Origin: Isoetes taiwanensis
Lineage: Eukaryota; Streptophyta; Lycopodiopsida; Isoetales; Isoetaceae
Reading direction: 5' to 3'
Assembly (NCBI GenBank): GCA_021234155.1
Contig: JAJEKV010000025.1
Span: 8,933,642-8,997,641, forward strand
DNA: 64,000 nt
Position 1 is the stretch's first letter. Each line of letters starts with the position of its first letter. Below the pieces are notes generated by a model. It was not told the origin of the DNA, ran no database searches, and was given only the letters and a program-made list of their open reading frames with translations. Below are positions 44,467 to 57,180 of this stretch, in pieces. The position numbers and the translations under genes are program-made.

Positions 44467-45868
44467 TTAAATTGCACTGTGCCAATAAAAACCAAAGGTT
44501 GGATGAAGCATAGAGTGTTGAAATCTCACAAGGAGACACAGTACTAAATGGAAACCCTATTGCGCCTGAATAAAATAATCAACTTAACGAATTCTATTAA
44601 TTGCAACTGTTACGGATACACTTGAGCTAAGTATGGCATTTTCTTTCTCAGGAATATTCTTTCCATACAAATGGAAGGTCCATTTTCAGTAGCCCAATGA
44701 GTTCTCAAGTAGTTGAACTCTAACCATGTCAGGCATGTAGATATCATTGGTAAACAAATGGAACTTATCTTTATTCTCGCTCGGCATTTGCAAGAGCAAT
44801 TCTTGCCAATCCACATGTAGTCACAAGAAGAGGATCGATATAGCATCTTATCCATAATGTAAAGACATGTACGATCATCATCCATTCCTAAGGCACGCGA
44901 ACCAACAAGACATTGAACGCTTTTTGCTTCCAAAGCTAAAAAAATTAATCATTTATACTTAATTTTATTTTTAATATCCACTAACTAGGGGTTGTTTACT
45001 TACCCCACACTTGACAATTTGTCCACGTCATGAGATTTGGTTTTCCTTGCATTATACATGTCCTTTTTTAACCAGCTTGTGGGGCTGATCCACAAGTAAT
45101 ACCCCATCCTAAGCCTTCATAATAAGGACTAATCTCTTAACATCAAACCAAGAGGGCCTAGACTGATATGCACCTACCAGTCTCCTAAACTTTATAGGTT
45201 GCTATAAACTTCGAGGGATTGGCAGGTTGCATCTGAGTCTAGGCCCAAAGACCATTCATCAAGTACATTTAATTTAGCAGCATTGATTAACGACGACAAC
45301 AATATAGCTTATAATGAGTTTTCCTTACTTCAAGTAGTTGTTTCTGCTCTTATAGGCTCAAAATCTACTTCGCCTCGACTATATATTTTATGTTTGATCA
45401 AATTGCTAAGATGACACTCTCACCTGAGGTTCCCCTAAAAAGATCCCTCAACATTGTTAATCTACGACATCACAGACTCAATATACATGAGTAGTAGTAA
45501 GAGGTCTGCTAATTAGTATTATGCAAATTAATTCCACTATTAGCACTATATTCTCATGAGGACTCCCATCATGCATCCAAACCATCGAATAGATAGGCTC
45601 TTTCATTCATTCATCTCAGCAGGTGGTTTACATTGGTTAAGAGTGGGTAGCCGCACATCGCAGGCTACCCAATATAAACATAAATTTTTGCTCTGCGACT
45701 CGCATGAAAACCACAACATCATAGATAGGCTTTTCATTCATCTCAATAGTTTTTCGACAATGGTATAGGGTGGGTAGCTGCACATCGCAGGCTACCCAAA
45801 AAATGAAAAAACATAGGGAATATCCAGTTATAACACCTGGACCCCAAATAAAATTGTGTGCTACAGAT
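44467..45868. other. unassigned; paired short hairpins near the right end
   Basis: GGGTAGCCGCACATCGCAGG with CTACCC at 45645-45671 recurs as GGGTAGCTGCACATCGCAGG with CTACCC at 45772-45797. Each forms a 7-bp-stem hairpin. No gene recognised; the frame at 44610-44933 (minus) is unassigned. Confidence 0.4.
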
Positions 45869-45990
45869 GTTGGCTAGTGTACCTGCCGAGAGCTTATCGC
45901 CGGGATTAAAAAACCCCGCCCTTTTGGGTTTTCGAGGAAAAACCCTAGCGATAAAATCTCGGCAAGGGACTTGGACAATGCAGGGCTGCT
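45869..45990 (+). repeat. repeat family R, copy 3
   Basis: Starts TGTTGGCTAGTGTACCTGCC and contains GGGATTAAAAAACCCCGCCC and GGGTTTTCGAGGAAAAACC. It closely matches copy 4 at 46887 and shares its core with the copies at 15126 and 15866. Confidence 0.7.
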
Positions 45991-46237
45991 AAACGTTCCC
46001 ACAAAAAAACCCACGCTCCACAGAGAGATACCTAAGTCGCAAGATCACCCCCGGACCACGCACATCACCAATAGAAAACCAATAGAAAAAAACCTCAAAA
46101 GCGAGGGGCTGGTCACGCCGCGTGCACGAGACAAAAATAATATTTACACCTCGAAAAAAGCGAGGTCGGGTCACGTGTGCCACGCGACAACTATAACAAA
46201 TATGAATATATAAATAACAATTGTAGGGGGAGAGGGT

Positions 46238-46821
46238 GGGAGCCATGGATCTGCTTTGAAAGATGAGAAAGTTACCATGAAAAGTCGATGAAGAACTCGC
46301 GCAATAAATAGCGATCCCCCAACCTGATGAACGGCCTAAAAATGCATGCGATGCATGCATGCGACGCATGCAATGCATGCATGCTCGTCTTGCGCAAGAA
46401 TGTCGATCCGCTACGCGAATCGATGACATTCTTGCTCTGCGACTCGCATGAAAGCCACAACATCCCGATATCAGAGAACTTCAAATACTAGATCCGAGGA
46501 GAAAAGTTGAAGAATTGTCCTATGACGGACAAAACGACAAAGATAGAAGAGGTTAGAAAGGATAGGAATGGTCAAGAAAGAGTAGCTCATGCAAGAAGAG
46601 GTCCCTCCTCCGCATGAGATCAAAGAATAGAAGCCATGGATACTGCTGAGAGATGAGAAAGCGCCGATGAAAAGTCGATGAAGAACTCTGCAATAAATAG
46701 CGATACCCCAACCTGATAAACGGCCTAAAAATGCATGTGATGCATGCATGCGACGCATGCAATGCCATGCATGCTCGTCTTGTGCAAGAATGTCGATCTG
46801 CTACGCGAATCGATGACATTA
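46238..46821 (+). repeat. ~195-bp direct duplication with ATGCATGC palindromes
   Basis: 46238-46432 and 46628-46821 match from AGCCATGGAT through GCGATGCATGCATGCGACGC to CGAATCGATGACATT. Dense ATGCATGC runs make this stretch highly self-complementary. Confidence 0.8.
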
Positions 46822-46886
46822 TTACAAATATATAGATAAAAACAACTCCTCAATTGAGTTGTTAAAATAAAAATGTATGATGAGAT

Positions 46887-47000
46887 GTTGGATGATGTAC
46901 CTGCTGAAGACTTATCACCGAGATTAAAAAACCCCGCCCTTTCAGGTTTTTGAGGAAAACCCCTAGTGATAAGCCCTCGGCAAGGGGCTTGAACAATTGT
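46887..47000 (+). repeat. repeat family R, copy 4
   Basis: Starts TGTTGGATGATGTACCTGCT and contains GAGATTAAAAAACCCCGCCC. Copies 3 and 4 lie about 1,018 bp apart in direct orientation and both start with TG, so they could be LTR fragments. Confidence 0.65.
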
Positions 47001-47173
47001 CAAGCTACTATCACTGTCCACAAAATATATAAATACCGAAGAAGCCAAAAAATGCATGTTACGCAAATCCCTGCACAACATAAATACTAAACCACATAAT
47101 AAAACATCTAAATCAAAAGGCTGGTCACGATACCACCTTAAAACAATAAATATAATAAACAAACAGAATATAA

Positions 47174-47175
<2 letters not shown>

Positions 47176-47254
<79 letters not shown>
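47176..47254 (+). repeat. (GA)n microsatellite, 79 bp
   Basis: Uninterrupted AG dinucleotides. Open frames in it are artefacts. Confidence 0.97.
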
Positions 47255-47256
<2 letters not shown>

Positions 47257-47387
47257 TATTTTTTACGTCGTAGCACAAGCCAGCATCCTTTAGGACATAC
47301 GACGCTCCCTCTTCAAGGAGCACCACCACCTACAAGGATACCAGGGGCCAAAGGTCCTAGGATGCCAAGATCCTAGTGAGGTTCGAA

Positions 47388-47543
<156 letters not shown>

Positions 47544-47719
47544 ATTAATCATACATAATTGAAAAGGGGGGAGGGTGGATTCAAGAGAAGAAACTGCTGA
47601 GACGAAGAAGAAACGCCAATTTGAGAAGCTGAAGAAGACTCCTGCTATAAAAACCTAAACCAGAGGCCCTAAACTGCATGCAAAACATGCATGTATGCAT
47701 ACTCTTCCTCATGAGAATC

Positions 47720-48160
47720 CCATATTCTTTTCCCCACTTTTTTTTTTCTTCTTTTTTTTTTCAGTGCCCTTTTTTCATTTGTGTCTTTTTCATTCCCATT
47801 CCTCCTCCTTTGTTCTTTTCCCTTTTCTTTTTTCCATACCTTACCTTTTTCCCATTCCTCGCGCTTTCCCTCTTCCTTTTTTCCCTTCACTTTTCCCCCT
47901 TCCCTCTTCCAATTTTCTCTACGCCATTTTTCCTTTCCTTCTCCGCTTTCCCCTTTCTCTTTCTTTTCCCGTTCCCTTTCCTTTTCCCTTTTTCTCTTTG
48001 CCTTTTTCCGTTCTCTTTTTCTCCTTTCTCCACCTTTTTCCTCTTCGCCTTTCCCAGTGTCCCTTTTCACTCCATCTTCCTTCCCCTTTATTTTTCCTTT
48101 CTCTTTTCCCTCCCCTTTTACTCTTATCCTCCCTTTCCCTCTTCTCCTTTTTGTGATGTT
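47720..48160 (+). repeat. pyrimidine (C/T) tract
   Basis: About 440 bases almost free of purines on plus, made of TTTCCC-type words. Four long overlapping frames come from this composition and are not genes. Confidence 0.9.
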
Positions 48161-51100
48161 CCACGTATTTATATGCTATACATATAACTACTGTGACACG
48201 TCACCAGATATGTTTAGTTATAAAGGGGGATTATGGGTTAATATTAAAAGTGGTTTATGTTAGCTATACTAAATAATTATAGATTAGTTAATCTAATTAA
48301 CCTAATTAAACTAATTAAGGATATTAATTAGCTAATAAGAACCCACCGCCCAATTGGATTGGGCGGAGGGACTTTACTATTCTAAAGGGGCAAAATTTGG
48401 GCCACCACTCCCAATCCCGCCAAACCGAAGTTGGGAAAGATTGGAGAAGGGGAGGCTTGACTTGAGCACAACAACTAACCTTGAATCATGGATGTTCTTA
48501 GAGACAATGGGTCCAGGCAAGACACAGGGTCTTTAAGTAGTTTGTCTTCTAATCTAACCCTTGTATGAGTAGGTTAATGAGTAAACTCTCTTTTATGCTC
48601 TAGCTGAGATTATGACGGATGGTTTCAATATGGATGTTCTTTCCTTCTGTTCCTTCTGTGTGTTGGGGGCTAAAAGGGGGTAGAGACCTAAAAGCTACCT
48701 AGGAATAGAGATGCTCCTAGCTAGAACCCTTTAGAACCCATTAAATGCGGCCTGTGCACAAGAGCCCACCTGGCTGCAGATGCTATGAAGTGATTCAGCA
48801 CCACATAATGAGTTTTCTGATGAATCAGGGGTGGGGTCTTGCCTAGCATGGCTACAGGACTCCTACAGTGTGCTAGACTTATAGTCAGTCACTAAGAGGG
48901 CCGGGTATGGGTCTGACACTCCTTAGGTCGCATGCGACGTGCCTACATGGATGCCCTGGACTCGAATGGGCTGGAGAGACGGCCTTTAGATTTAGGGAGA
49001 AAGTCGGGTACGGATGCAGGGGTCATTGAGGTGGCACGTGTTCTCTAGCACACCCAGGGATTCGTCATGCTCGGGGAGGGGATGCCTCTTTGACCTGCCC
49101 CATCGGACCGGGGAGATGTAATCCGGAGTAGTCTCATAGGATTATTCCATGGGATTGCATCTCCGGAGGGCTACAATCACGCCATAGAATGTTTCAGCCT
49201 ATCCGCAAAGTGTGCACAGGAGGGGTGGATGGAGTGGACTACCCTAGCCATTGTTCTATGCCAGCCAACGCCATGTTATACTTCTGTCTCCTGTTATCTG
49301 GAGGCCTTGACTGTCAGTCGACCCCATGGGTCTGAGCCCGAGGTAGAGCCTTATTTCTGTTGCATTTCCATAGTTATGTTGGGGTTCTATTGTATTCCTA
49401 TTGATCTTTGATGGACCACCCTTTCTGGTGGTATACTGTTTAATTGTATTGTTGCTAGGTGCTAACATGTATGTACGCTTCCGCTATATAGGATTCCCAT
49501 AGAAGGCATGGGACGAATGACACCTCCGTGCCCTTCACCCAGACATTTGACCATCACAAGTGGCCCGAGTCAGACGGAGGGCCTTTCTGCGGTGAGGGAG
49601 TCGCCATGGAAAGGGAATTTCCCGTATTTATACGATGGGAGTGACCAATATTCGACTATAAAGAAACTAACCTTGGGGAGGAACCTCGCCTTGGGTTCTC
49701 GATTTACCACCCAACCGGACCAACTAGAAAAGATGTCACCAAGTTAAGCTACTCCGCAAGACTGTATAAGAACAATTTCTTTCTAGCCACCAACCATTGG
49801 TGTTACAGGAACTCTTTTTAATGATATGATCGAGCGAGAAGCTAGAAAAAATATTAAAAGGTGACCAGGCTCATTTTCAAACATAGAAAGAAGCAGATCT
49901 ACTTGTGCGGAGTTTAGGTCCCTATGCACATTTCTGGGTATAACTCTCAGTCCTTAAGAAATCTATGCATAAACAAGCCCAATCTGCAAACTAGACTTCA
50001 AGAGCTTTCTAACAAAGAAAGGATTGCCAAATTCTAAGCTGTGGTCGCAGAGATATCACTTCTCAAAGTCATCCTTCTATTTATAGATAACAACACTCTT
50101 TTTGCATTTTTCCTCTTAAATAAAGGTCAAGGTTTATTTTAGCTTTTTGTTTGATAGGCTTAGACATACTGGATGGCTTTCTTAGTTGATCTCAATAAAT
50201 ATTGTTCAATGCAAGGCCACTCCCTCCAGCACCATATCAATTCCTTCCCTTCTCAAGACTGATCGTCCTTGGTCATCTATCTTGAGAAGTAACAACTTTT
50301 TTGCAAAGCTAGTCATCTATATCTACTTTCAAAGGCTTTCCCATCTCCCTTACAAGGCTGGTAATCTTACCATCTATCCTAGCGACCCCATTCAAATTAG
50401 AATACCCACATCATCTAAATTTTAAGTAGGAAACTGGAATATATCGCAATACTATATGTGCAATTGCCAGACATATACCAACAACCTCCTTTGCATATAA
50501 ATCCACCTTCCGTTACTCCATCACCATCGGATTCTCCTACTATAACACCTAATACTAGTACCAGAAGACTTAAATAGTTGGAGAAGGTTGAGGAAATAGT
50601 CATATCACGGGGAGATAAATAAAACCCACCAGCAATTTTGGATTTTTGGCAAGCTGGGAAAGTATCTTTGAAAGAGTCAAAGTTATGGAGGATCAGAAAT
50701 TACAAGCCATGGATAAATACTTGACAGATGTAGTTAGAACTTGGAGTTTTTGAAATCTGCCCACCATGTTTTTATCTGGGGCAATAATTTCTTCCGTCTT
50801 TGTTACCATATTCTCTTACTTAGTGGTGCAAATGGGAGAGTTGCAACCAGAAGGATTAATAGAAAGTGAAATAACTCGAAACTTTATGGCCGGAATGAGA
50901 GATCCATTGTATGCAGTTATATTTTGTAGAACTATCAATTATTGATGAATCTGTGTAAAAAGATGAAGCAGCAGAACACAATCCCAGTATAGTGCGATAT
51001 GATATCTGGGAGTGGTATCCTCAAGAAAATATTTTAAAACCAGCAATCCCAGAGTAGGAAAAAGAGAAAATAAGATGTATAGATTTAATATCTTGAATGC

Positions 51101-51469
51101 CAATGATAATTTTCGTGCAAAGGTAACAATGGTGACGGGAAATAGCCTGAGATGAGGCTAAAGGGCCTCCTACATAATGTTTTCGGACCTCATTAAAGAA
51201 CCAATACAAAGCTTGTGGCCAATACAAAATTAGAACATGAGCAACAAAAAAGAGGATATCCAGAGCAAAAACACGATCGTCAGACCGGATTGCCCATGCA
51301 CACTTTGCTGAAGAGTTCCTGAAAGATCCATACTAAGTTCGACAAGGAAAAAGCAGAAGCCTCACGAGAGAGGTCGACCGGATTGGCCATCCGAATAAAG
51401 ATAAGTAAAGCAAAACATTTGTGTGAGCATATGATTTTCGGGTTTGATTGAGCATTGTTTTCATTTTAT
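48161..51469. other. unassigned intergenic / unrecognised repeat
   Basis: The part at 48650-49760 is less AT-rich than its flanks and may be a non-coding retroelement interior. No protease, RT or integrase motif was found. The rest shows only short frames. Confidence 0.35.
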
Positions 51470-51615
51470 TTTTTTGAAGAGCGACAAACTCTTATTCAAA
51501 ATTCGGAAGAAGTACACACATAGATGAGAGACAAGAATAAAATCTCGGTGAGACAAAGATAATCCACTAAGTGCGACCACCGGTCTATGCATAAGATAAG
51601 ATACCCAAATATTCC

Positions 51616-52026
51616 TCAAAAATCAAACGTTTTTCGGGGAGCAAGCTGAGAACATAAGTATGCCTTCACCAATCTATCTTGCGCCTCGTGAGATTGGTTA
51701 ATGATAATTGATAAGCCCTTTAAGATATACATTCGCCTTCTTTTCCAAATAGACCACAACAACCAGCTGAAGCTAAGTGGAAAGCCCGTTGCGCAATTTG
51801 TTCCAAGTGGAAGGATAAATGGCGAGAAGCACTGGCGGCTAGTCAAGACCACGTGGAAGAGAGATAGTAACCATGACCAATTTGGCTGAACTTGGTCACA
51901 TAGAAAAAAGCAGTGCTCGATACTCTCAACTTGCCGCTTACACAGAGGGCAGAGTTCTGAAATGCGGGGATAAAACTTATGAACCATCACATTAACCCAT
52001 GGACATCGTGGAGGAGTTGCCACCAT
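51616..52026 (-). pseudogene. LINE RT zinc-binding (zf-RVT) domain
   Basis: Contains PRISELCPLCKRQVESIEHC followed by FFLCDQVQPNW. The CxxC..HC..C pattern is typical of the zinc-binding domain at the end of plant L1 ORF2. The frame closes at 51616, about 140 bp before the A-rich 3' end. Confidence 0.8.
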
Positions 52027-53201
52027 AAGGTAGAAACTTTGGGATGCGACAATTTATTCGGACCGGGACCACATACGCTTCCGAGGGGGGAATCTTGGGC
52101 GCCAACTTGACCGGGGGGACAATGTCAACATCAACCAGCTTTTGATATAACGCGAATACACAAGATGTTGTGCATTAACCATTTGGGGACCGGTCAAATA
52201 GGCACATCAAGCGATTGTGAAGGAGCATCCGCGAGAATGCCGGCCCGGCTTTTGCCACGAGTTACGTCCCATCGAGATAGCATAAACTTAGTCCGAAAAA
52301 GCATCCCAAGTCAACAAGTGTCCTGCCTCATACCAAGCTCCAACTGCGGAGAATACCAAAGACGCCTCCAACGTCCGTTGAGTCAATGGATGTCTGATAG
52401 CACACGAGGCATGTGGTTATCCGGAGGAATCCACCAACACAGAAGAACCTGTGGACATACACGGATTAATCTTAAATAGCGCATTTAACCGTCTCCCAAG
52501 AATCAAGCAATCCCTTCAAGAAGGGGGAAGCATTCTGGATATGGACGAAAAGGCGATAAAAAGAGACACCAAGGAAGAAGCGCCTAAGTCTGGGTTTCCC
52601 AAAAGGAATACATTTGCCCAAGTGCTTGCGCAACCAATCTCATTCGAGGCGAATGTACCATACCCACCAAGTAGCGACAAATGAACTTAGATATCATAAT
52701 TTTACTCAGTAAATGAAAGTCAATCATACCTAGACCTCCGGCCAAATTTTGGTTTGATACATGTGGACCACATAACCTTCACAACTACACTGCCTTTTTG
52801 CACGCCAAAATGAAGTTACGGACAATTGAAACTTTGTTTTGTGAGGCAAGCAACGGCAGATGCCATATACACATGAGTGTTCTTTGAGAACCTGCTTAGC
52901 AACTACTATCCCGCTGAGAGAAATCTTATTTGTATTCCACCAAAAAAGATGCTTACCTTGGGCCTTCCACTATAACATCCCATGCATCCTGAAGTAGAGA
53001 TATGTATACCCTAGGGAATGCCCAAGAGTTTAGTGACCTTCCCTTTGAGGAAGAACTTTCCACGGATACTCGTAAACACAAGGAGGAACATCCACATCCA
53101 AAGTCCATAAAGCGAGCACTTTAGCCACCCAACAAGAACCCCGATGCGGGGAGAAAGAGTCCAACAAAAGCTTAACATTCGAAGATTATCATCCTCGGCC
53201 A

Positions 53202-53909
53202 CTAGAAAAGAAATGTATCATTAGCATACCGATTACACACTTCTTGAGAACCATCCTCCATAGTCAATCCTAAATTCACGCCATCTTGAGTAGCCGAAGA
53301 GAATAATTTGGGGACGAGTACCTCTCGCCACAATGGAACAATAATGGGGCAGGGGACATCCTTGTCGAACTCCTCTACCAACAAAAAACACGGTAGATGG
53401 TTCTCCCCGAAAAAGGCGCGATGAGACCGAAGCGAGGAAAGATGGAGCTTCATAACATCTCTAGTAAACAACTCTCCAAATCCCAATGTCAGAAGGCATT
53501 TTTGTAGGAAATTCCAATCTATCTTGTCATAGGCTTTAGCAAAATCCAATTTGAGATATACAATCTGTCACCCTTAAGGCGGCGTCCAATACATCCCCTC
53601 ATAAGCGGCGGCCACATTATCAAGAATACATCGCTTAGGTAAAAACTCTGATTGCGTGGAGAAGATAGACTCTGCCAAGATATCCCTCACTTTCTCCGCC
53701 AAGGCCTTAGCAAAGATCTTATACACCGTAGATAACAAAGTTATAGGGCGCCAATCTGAGATAGTTTTAGGCTCTTTGCACTTAGGAATAAGGGAAATGC
53801 AACCAGTGTTGATGATCTTATCCAAGCTCCTGAACCGGCGAAACTCAGAGAAAGCATTGAAGACGTCATCATCAAGCCAATTCCAATAAGCTCTCTGCAG
53901 GAAAACCAT
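53202..53909 (-). pseudogene. LINE reverse transcriptase remnant
   Basis: Readable motifs: NTGCISLIPKCKEPKTISDW and RPITLLSTVYKIFAKALAEK (53.82-53.70 kb), STQSEFLPKRCILDN, then in the next piece MDFAKAYDKIDWNFL (motif A; the Asp is kept) and NRYANDTFLF near 53210. There the catalytic YADD box reads YAND, with the first Asp replaced by Asn. A break near 53560 shifts the frame, and the GCPLSP segment is degraded. Inactive. Confidence 0.85.
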
Positions 53910-54915
53910 CCAAGCCTGGGCACTTATTCTTCTTTAAAGAGTCTACAGCAGAATGCAAATCATTGACAGTAATAGTTGATTCCAACTGAACATGCTGCTG
54001 TGGGGAAATAATAGGATGAATCTTAGATAAAACTGCCTCCTGCATGTCCCCTTGGAAGGGCAGAGACTGATCAACAAAAAAAACAGAGAAATGATAAAAA
54101 AGAAACTGCTTTAACTACGCAGCATCAGAAATTTCAGAGCCATCAGGTAGAAGTAGCGAAGATATGGAGCTTGACACACGTCTTCTCCTTGCCGCCTTAA
54201 AGAAGAAGTGACAGCACCTATCCCCCAATTTAAACCAATCCAAAACCGGCCTTAACGCGAGCTTGAGTTGCATGTATCGACTCAATGTTTCTTATTTCTG
54301 CCAATAGCTCTTTCTCTCGAATACCTGATGTAGGGGCCTGTGAACGACACATTTGAAGCTCCATATACAAAGCTAGTAGCCGGCCTCTAGCTGCCTGCGC
54401 CTTCCTACGTCCCCACTGCTTAGCAAAGGATTTAACTGCTGCCAAAGCGTCAACAACCACAGACATACCTCGAAGACGAGAAAATATAGAGGACCAGGCA
54501 TGTCTACAGCTATTAGTAAACTCTGGGTCTGACAAATATTGAGTGTTAAGCTTGAAATAGGTTCTTGTAGCTCGTCTCATGCACCGCACTATGAAGCCAT
54601 TAGTCCCATGCGTCCCGTGCGGGACTATTCATGCACACGGAGGACCGGTCAAGAATAAGGAGCCCGATCGAGGTCAGTCGGATCGTCTAAAGCCCGTGAA
54701 GACCAAGCAGCAGACCAAGTAGCAGACCATGCAGAAGGCCACGCCCGCGCCAAAGAAGAAGCCGAGAACAGACAAGTGACGGGCCGTCAGCGTCAGTGTC
54801 AGCGTCTGCGTGATTTCAGGCACCTCAAGAGGCACTGCCAACATTCCTACAAATCAGGCCTCCTTCCAGGAGTCGGCACCGAGATCTGACAGAGTATCTA
54901 TATTGGGCCAAAGGC

Positions 54916-54935
54916 CATTGTACTATATATATGAG
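54916..54935 (+). promoter_or_regulatory. TATA box of the putative LTR
   Basis: TACTATATATATGAG lies in the putative U3 of element A, after a GGGCCAAAGGCC palindrome (54905-54916). The T-rich stretch that follows fits R/U5. Confidence 0.5.
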
Positions 54936-55252
54936 TAGAGCTAGCATTCGAGTTTTAGATGAGTTTTTGGTCTTGTCTCCATTTTGTTTCTCTCTATTGC
55001 GAGAGCTCATGTATCATCATTGATATCAAGGAGTTTTGTTCTCATTATTGTGCTCTCATTGTTTTCTTTTGTTTCTCTCTTTTCTTTTCCTTTTCCTTTG
55101 TTTCTTTTACAAATCCCGCATGACACAGCTACCGAATTCTCCTGTTTGATCCAGGGGTCCTCACAGAGGGCTGTCTTGCGGGGAGTTCGAATCGGACCCC
55201 AAACAACATCGCTGCATTTGGTCCGATTTTTCTTTTTTTTCCTTTTTCCATC

Positions 55253-56456
55253 ATGTCGGCTCGTGGTTTCACTCCTGAAGAACTTCTTTGCCAAACGGCG
55301 GCTCGTTTGGAGCGCCATCAAGGACGCGAAGCTGTTCGGGATATGTATGACACTGCCTATGACATTGAGGGTGGTCGTGTCCACTCCAGAGCTCAGTCGG
55401 CACCTCCTACTCCTCGTGCTCATTCTCGACCAGGGTCTCCCCCTGTGTGTCGGCACTGCTCTCAACCTCAGTCGCCCCATCACACGCCTATTCAGCCCAC
55501 GCCTCACTACTTTCAGACTCCTGAAAGCACCTATATTCATATACCTTCAGGCCACGCCCCTCTGCTTACACAACCTTTTTCACCTCCTGCAGGGACGGGC
55601 TACCCTCAAGTGTCCTTTGGCCCTCCCTACGTTCACGAATTTCAGACTTCTCCATCTTTTTAGTACGCTCTTCCTGTTTACCAACTTACTGATCTCAAGC
55701 CTAATGAGGAGGGCTCTCATGGTCCTTCCCCACCAGATGCTACTTTCTCTGGACCTCCGGATTTTTCTGTTCCACCACCATGCTCTCGACCCACTGCATT
55801 CCATCGAGCTATGCTCCCCGCATATGCTCCACTGTCTATCGCCCGATTCGCCTTCATCTGCTACTCACAATTTGAAGCTGACTTATCCAACTTTTGGCAA
55901 CACTAAAGGCAAACTCCTGGATCAGAGTGCTCAAGCTCATATGGAAGAATTTGAGGCCTTGGCCATTCTGAATGGTCACGCTCAACCTCAACTCAAATTC
56001 CATATCTTCTCTACCACACTAAGAGGCGCCCCTCATCAATGGCTCATGGCCAACAAAAGCCACTGGAAGCAAAATTGGCAAGAAATGAAAACCGCCTTCC
56101 TTTCTCACTATGGCACCACGAATGATGATCAACTCCTGCTCAAGCAACTCAATGATCTTCAACAGCAACCCACGGAGTCCGCGCGTGATTTCGCCGACCG
56201 TCTTCACATTCTCATCAGTAAACTCCAGGAGTAACCCACTCAAAGCCAGATTCTTGTATGGTTTCTGCAGGGCCTTCCTCCTGCCATTCGTCTCATGACG
56301 GAGTACCTGCATCCCAAGTCTTTGGAACAGGCAATTGAATTGGTCAATCACTCGGTCAATGTTTCCTCTCGAGGAGTTGCTCTCACAGAACTACCTCCCG
56401 TCATGGTTCCTCAGAATGCAGTCCAACCTGCACAAATAAATCCATAACGCTCTCAG
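55253..56456 (+). pseudogene. Ty3-like gag (element A), broken
   Basis: Starts MSARGFTPEELLCQTAARLE and continues to a stop at 55662. The capsid part is readable in another frame: AHMEEFEALAILNGHAQPQL, GAPHQWLMANKSHWKQNWQE, FADRLHILISKLQE (55940-56230), then after a TAA (56232) VWFLQGLPPAIRLMTEYLHP. This is the typical retrotransposon-gag order. One frame shift and at least three stops lie before the zinc knuckles. Confidence 0.75.
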
Positions 56457-56459
56457 ATC

Positions 56460-57047
56460 TGGTGCCATATCTGTAAATATCAAGGCCATTTGGCCAATGA
56501 ATGCAACTCTTCTAATGGGCCTCCTCATTGTAAAAGGTGCAATATGTGCAATCATGCCACAGAGGAATGCACTCGTTCTCATCCTACACCTTTCAGGAAT
56601 AAAATGGTTTTTCAAGTACAGACTACGCCTCAGCAACAACAACCATATCAACCTCAGCAATATCAAGCTCAGCCCACTCAACAGTATCAACAACCGCAAC
56701 ACCCTCAGCAGTCACGGGGACAAGGCTCTCGTCCTCCTTTTGATCCTTCCAAGGCTCAATGCTATCATTGTCATGAATGGGGTCACACCACCACGGCGTG
56801 CCCTCAACTTCCTCAAGTCCAAGTCCAACTTCCAGGTACCAATCAACCTGCTTCAGTACGCCTCACGGCTTATCAGCTATGGGTGGCCAATGGTAAACCC
56901 CCGTCCTGTTTTGCGAAAGCCCCCACGGCCACCTCAACAACAGCGCCCTTAGCAAGCAGCCTCTACTTCAAATCCTCTGGATCAACAAGCTCAAGAGGAA
57001 ATCTATCAGGCACTCAACCCTCCAGTACAGCAGTCCAATTGGGTTGA
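56460..57047 (+). pseudogene. nucleocapsid with three CCHC zinc knuckles (element A)
   Basis: CHICKYQGHLANEC (56463-56504), CKRCNMCNHATEEC (56530-56571) and CYHCHEWGHTTTAC (56760-56801) each fit CX2CX4HX4C. A Gln/Pro-rich linker (PQQYQAQPTQQYQQPQHPQQ) lies between the second and third. Three knuckles is more than the one or two usual in plant Ty3 gag. Confidence 0.85.
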
Positions 57048-57180
57048 CCTGGTCTCACGCCAGACCAGGGCTTCACGCCCGACCATCATCCCTCACGATA
57101 CGCAACCAGCTTTTGCTGTTGAGACGGTTCCTCATGAAGACGATAAAAAAGTTCATTTCGCGCCTGATCTCGATAAACTC

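Larger units (their letters stand above)
51470..54597 (-). mobile_element. L1-type LINE, 5'-truncated and decayed
   Basis: On the minus strand the order is: linker after the endonuclease (54589-54230), RT palm and fingers (53909-53202), a thumb/connection region with SLSGRIVVAKQVLKE (about 52900), the RT zinc-binding domain (52026-51616), a short 3' UTR, and an A-rich end (AAAAAAATAAAATG) near 51470. The endonuclease and ORF1 are missing. At its 5' side it meets the Ty3-like element at about 54598, which may have inserted into it. Confidence 0.85.

Noticed and set aside
54984-56234. A 416-codon open frame that looks like one long protein
   Set aside because: Only its last ~125 codons are gag; the first part is an out-of-frame reading over the LTR end and the true gag start at 55253.
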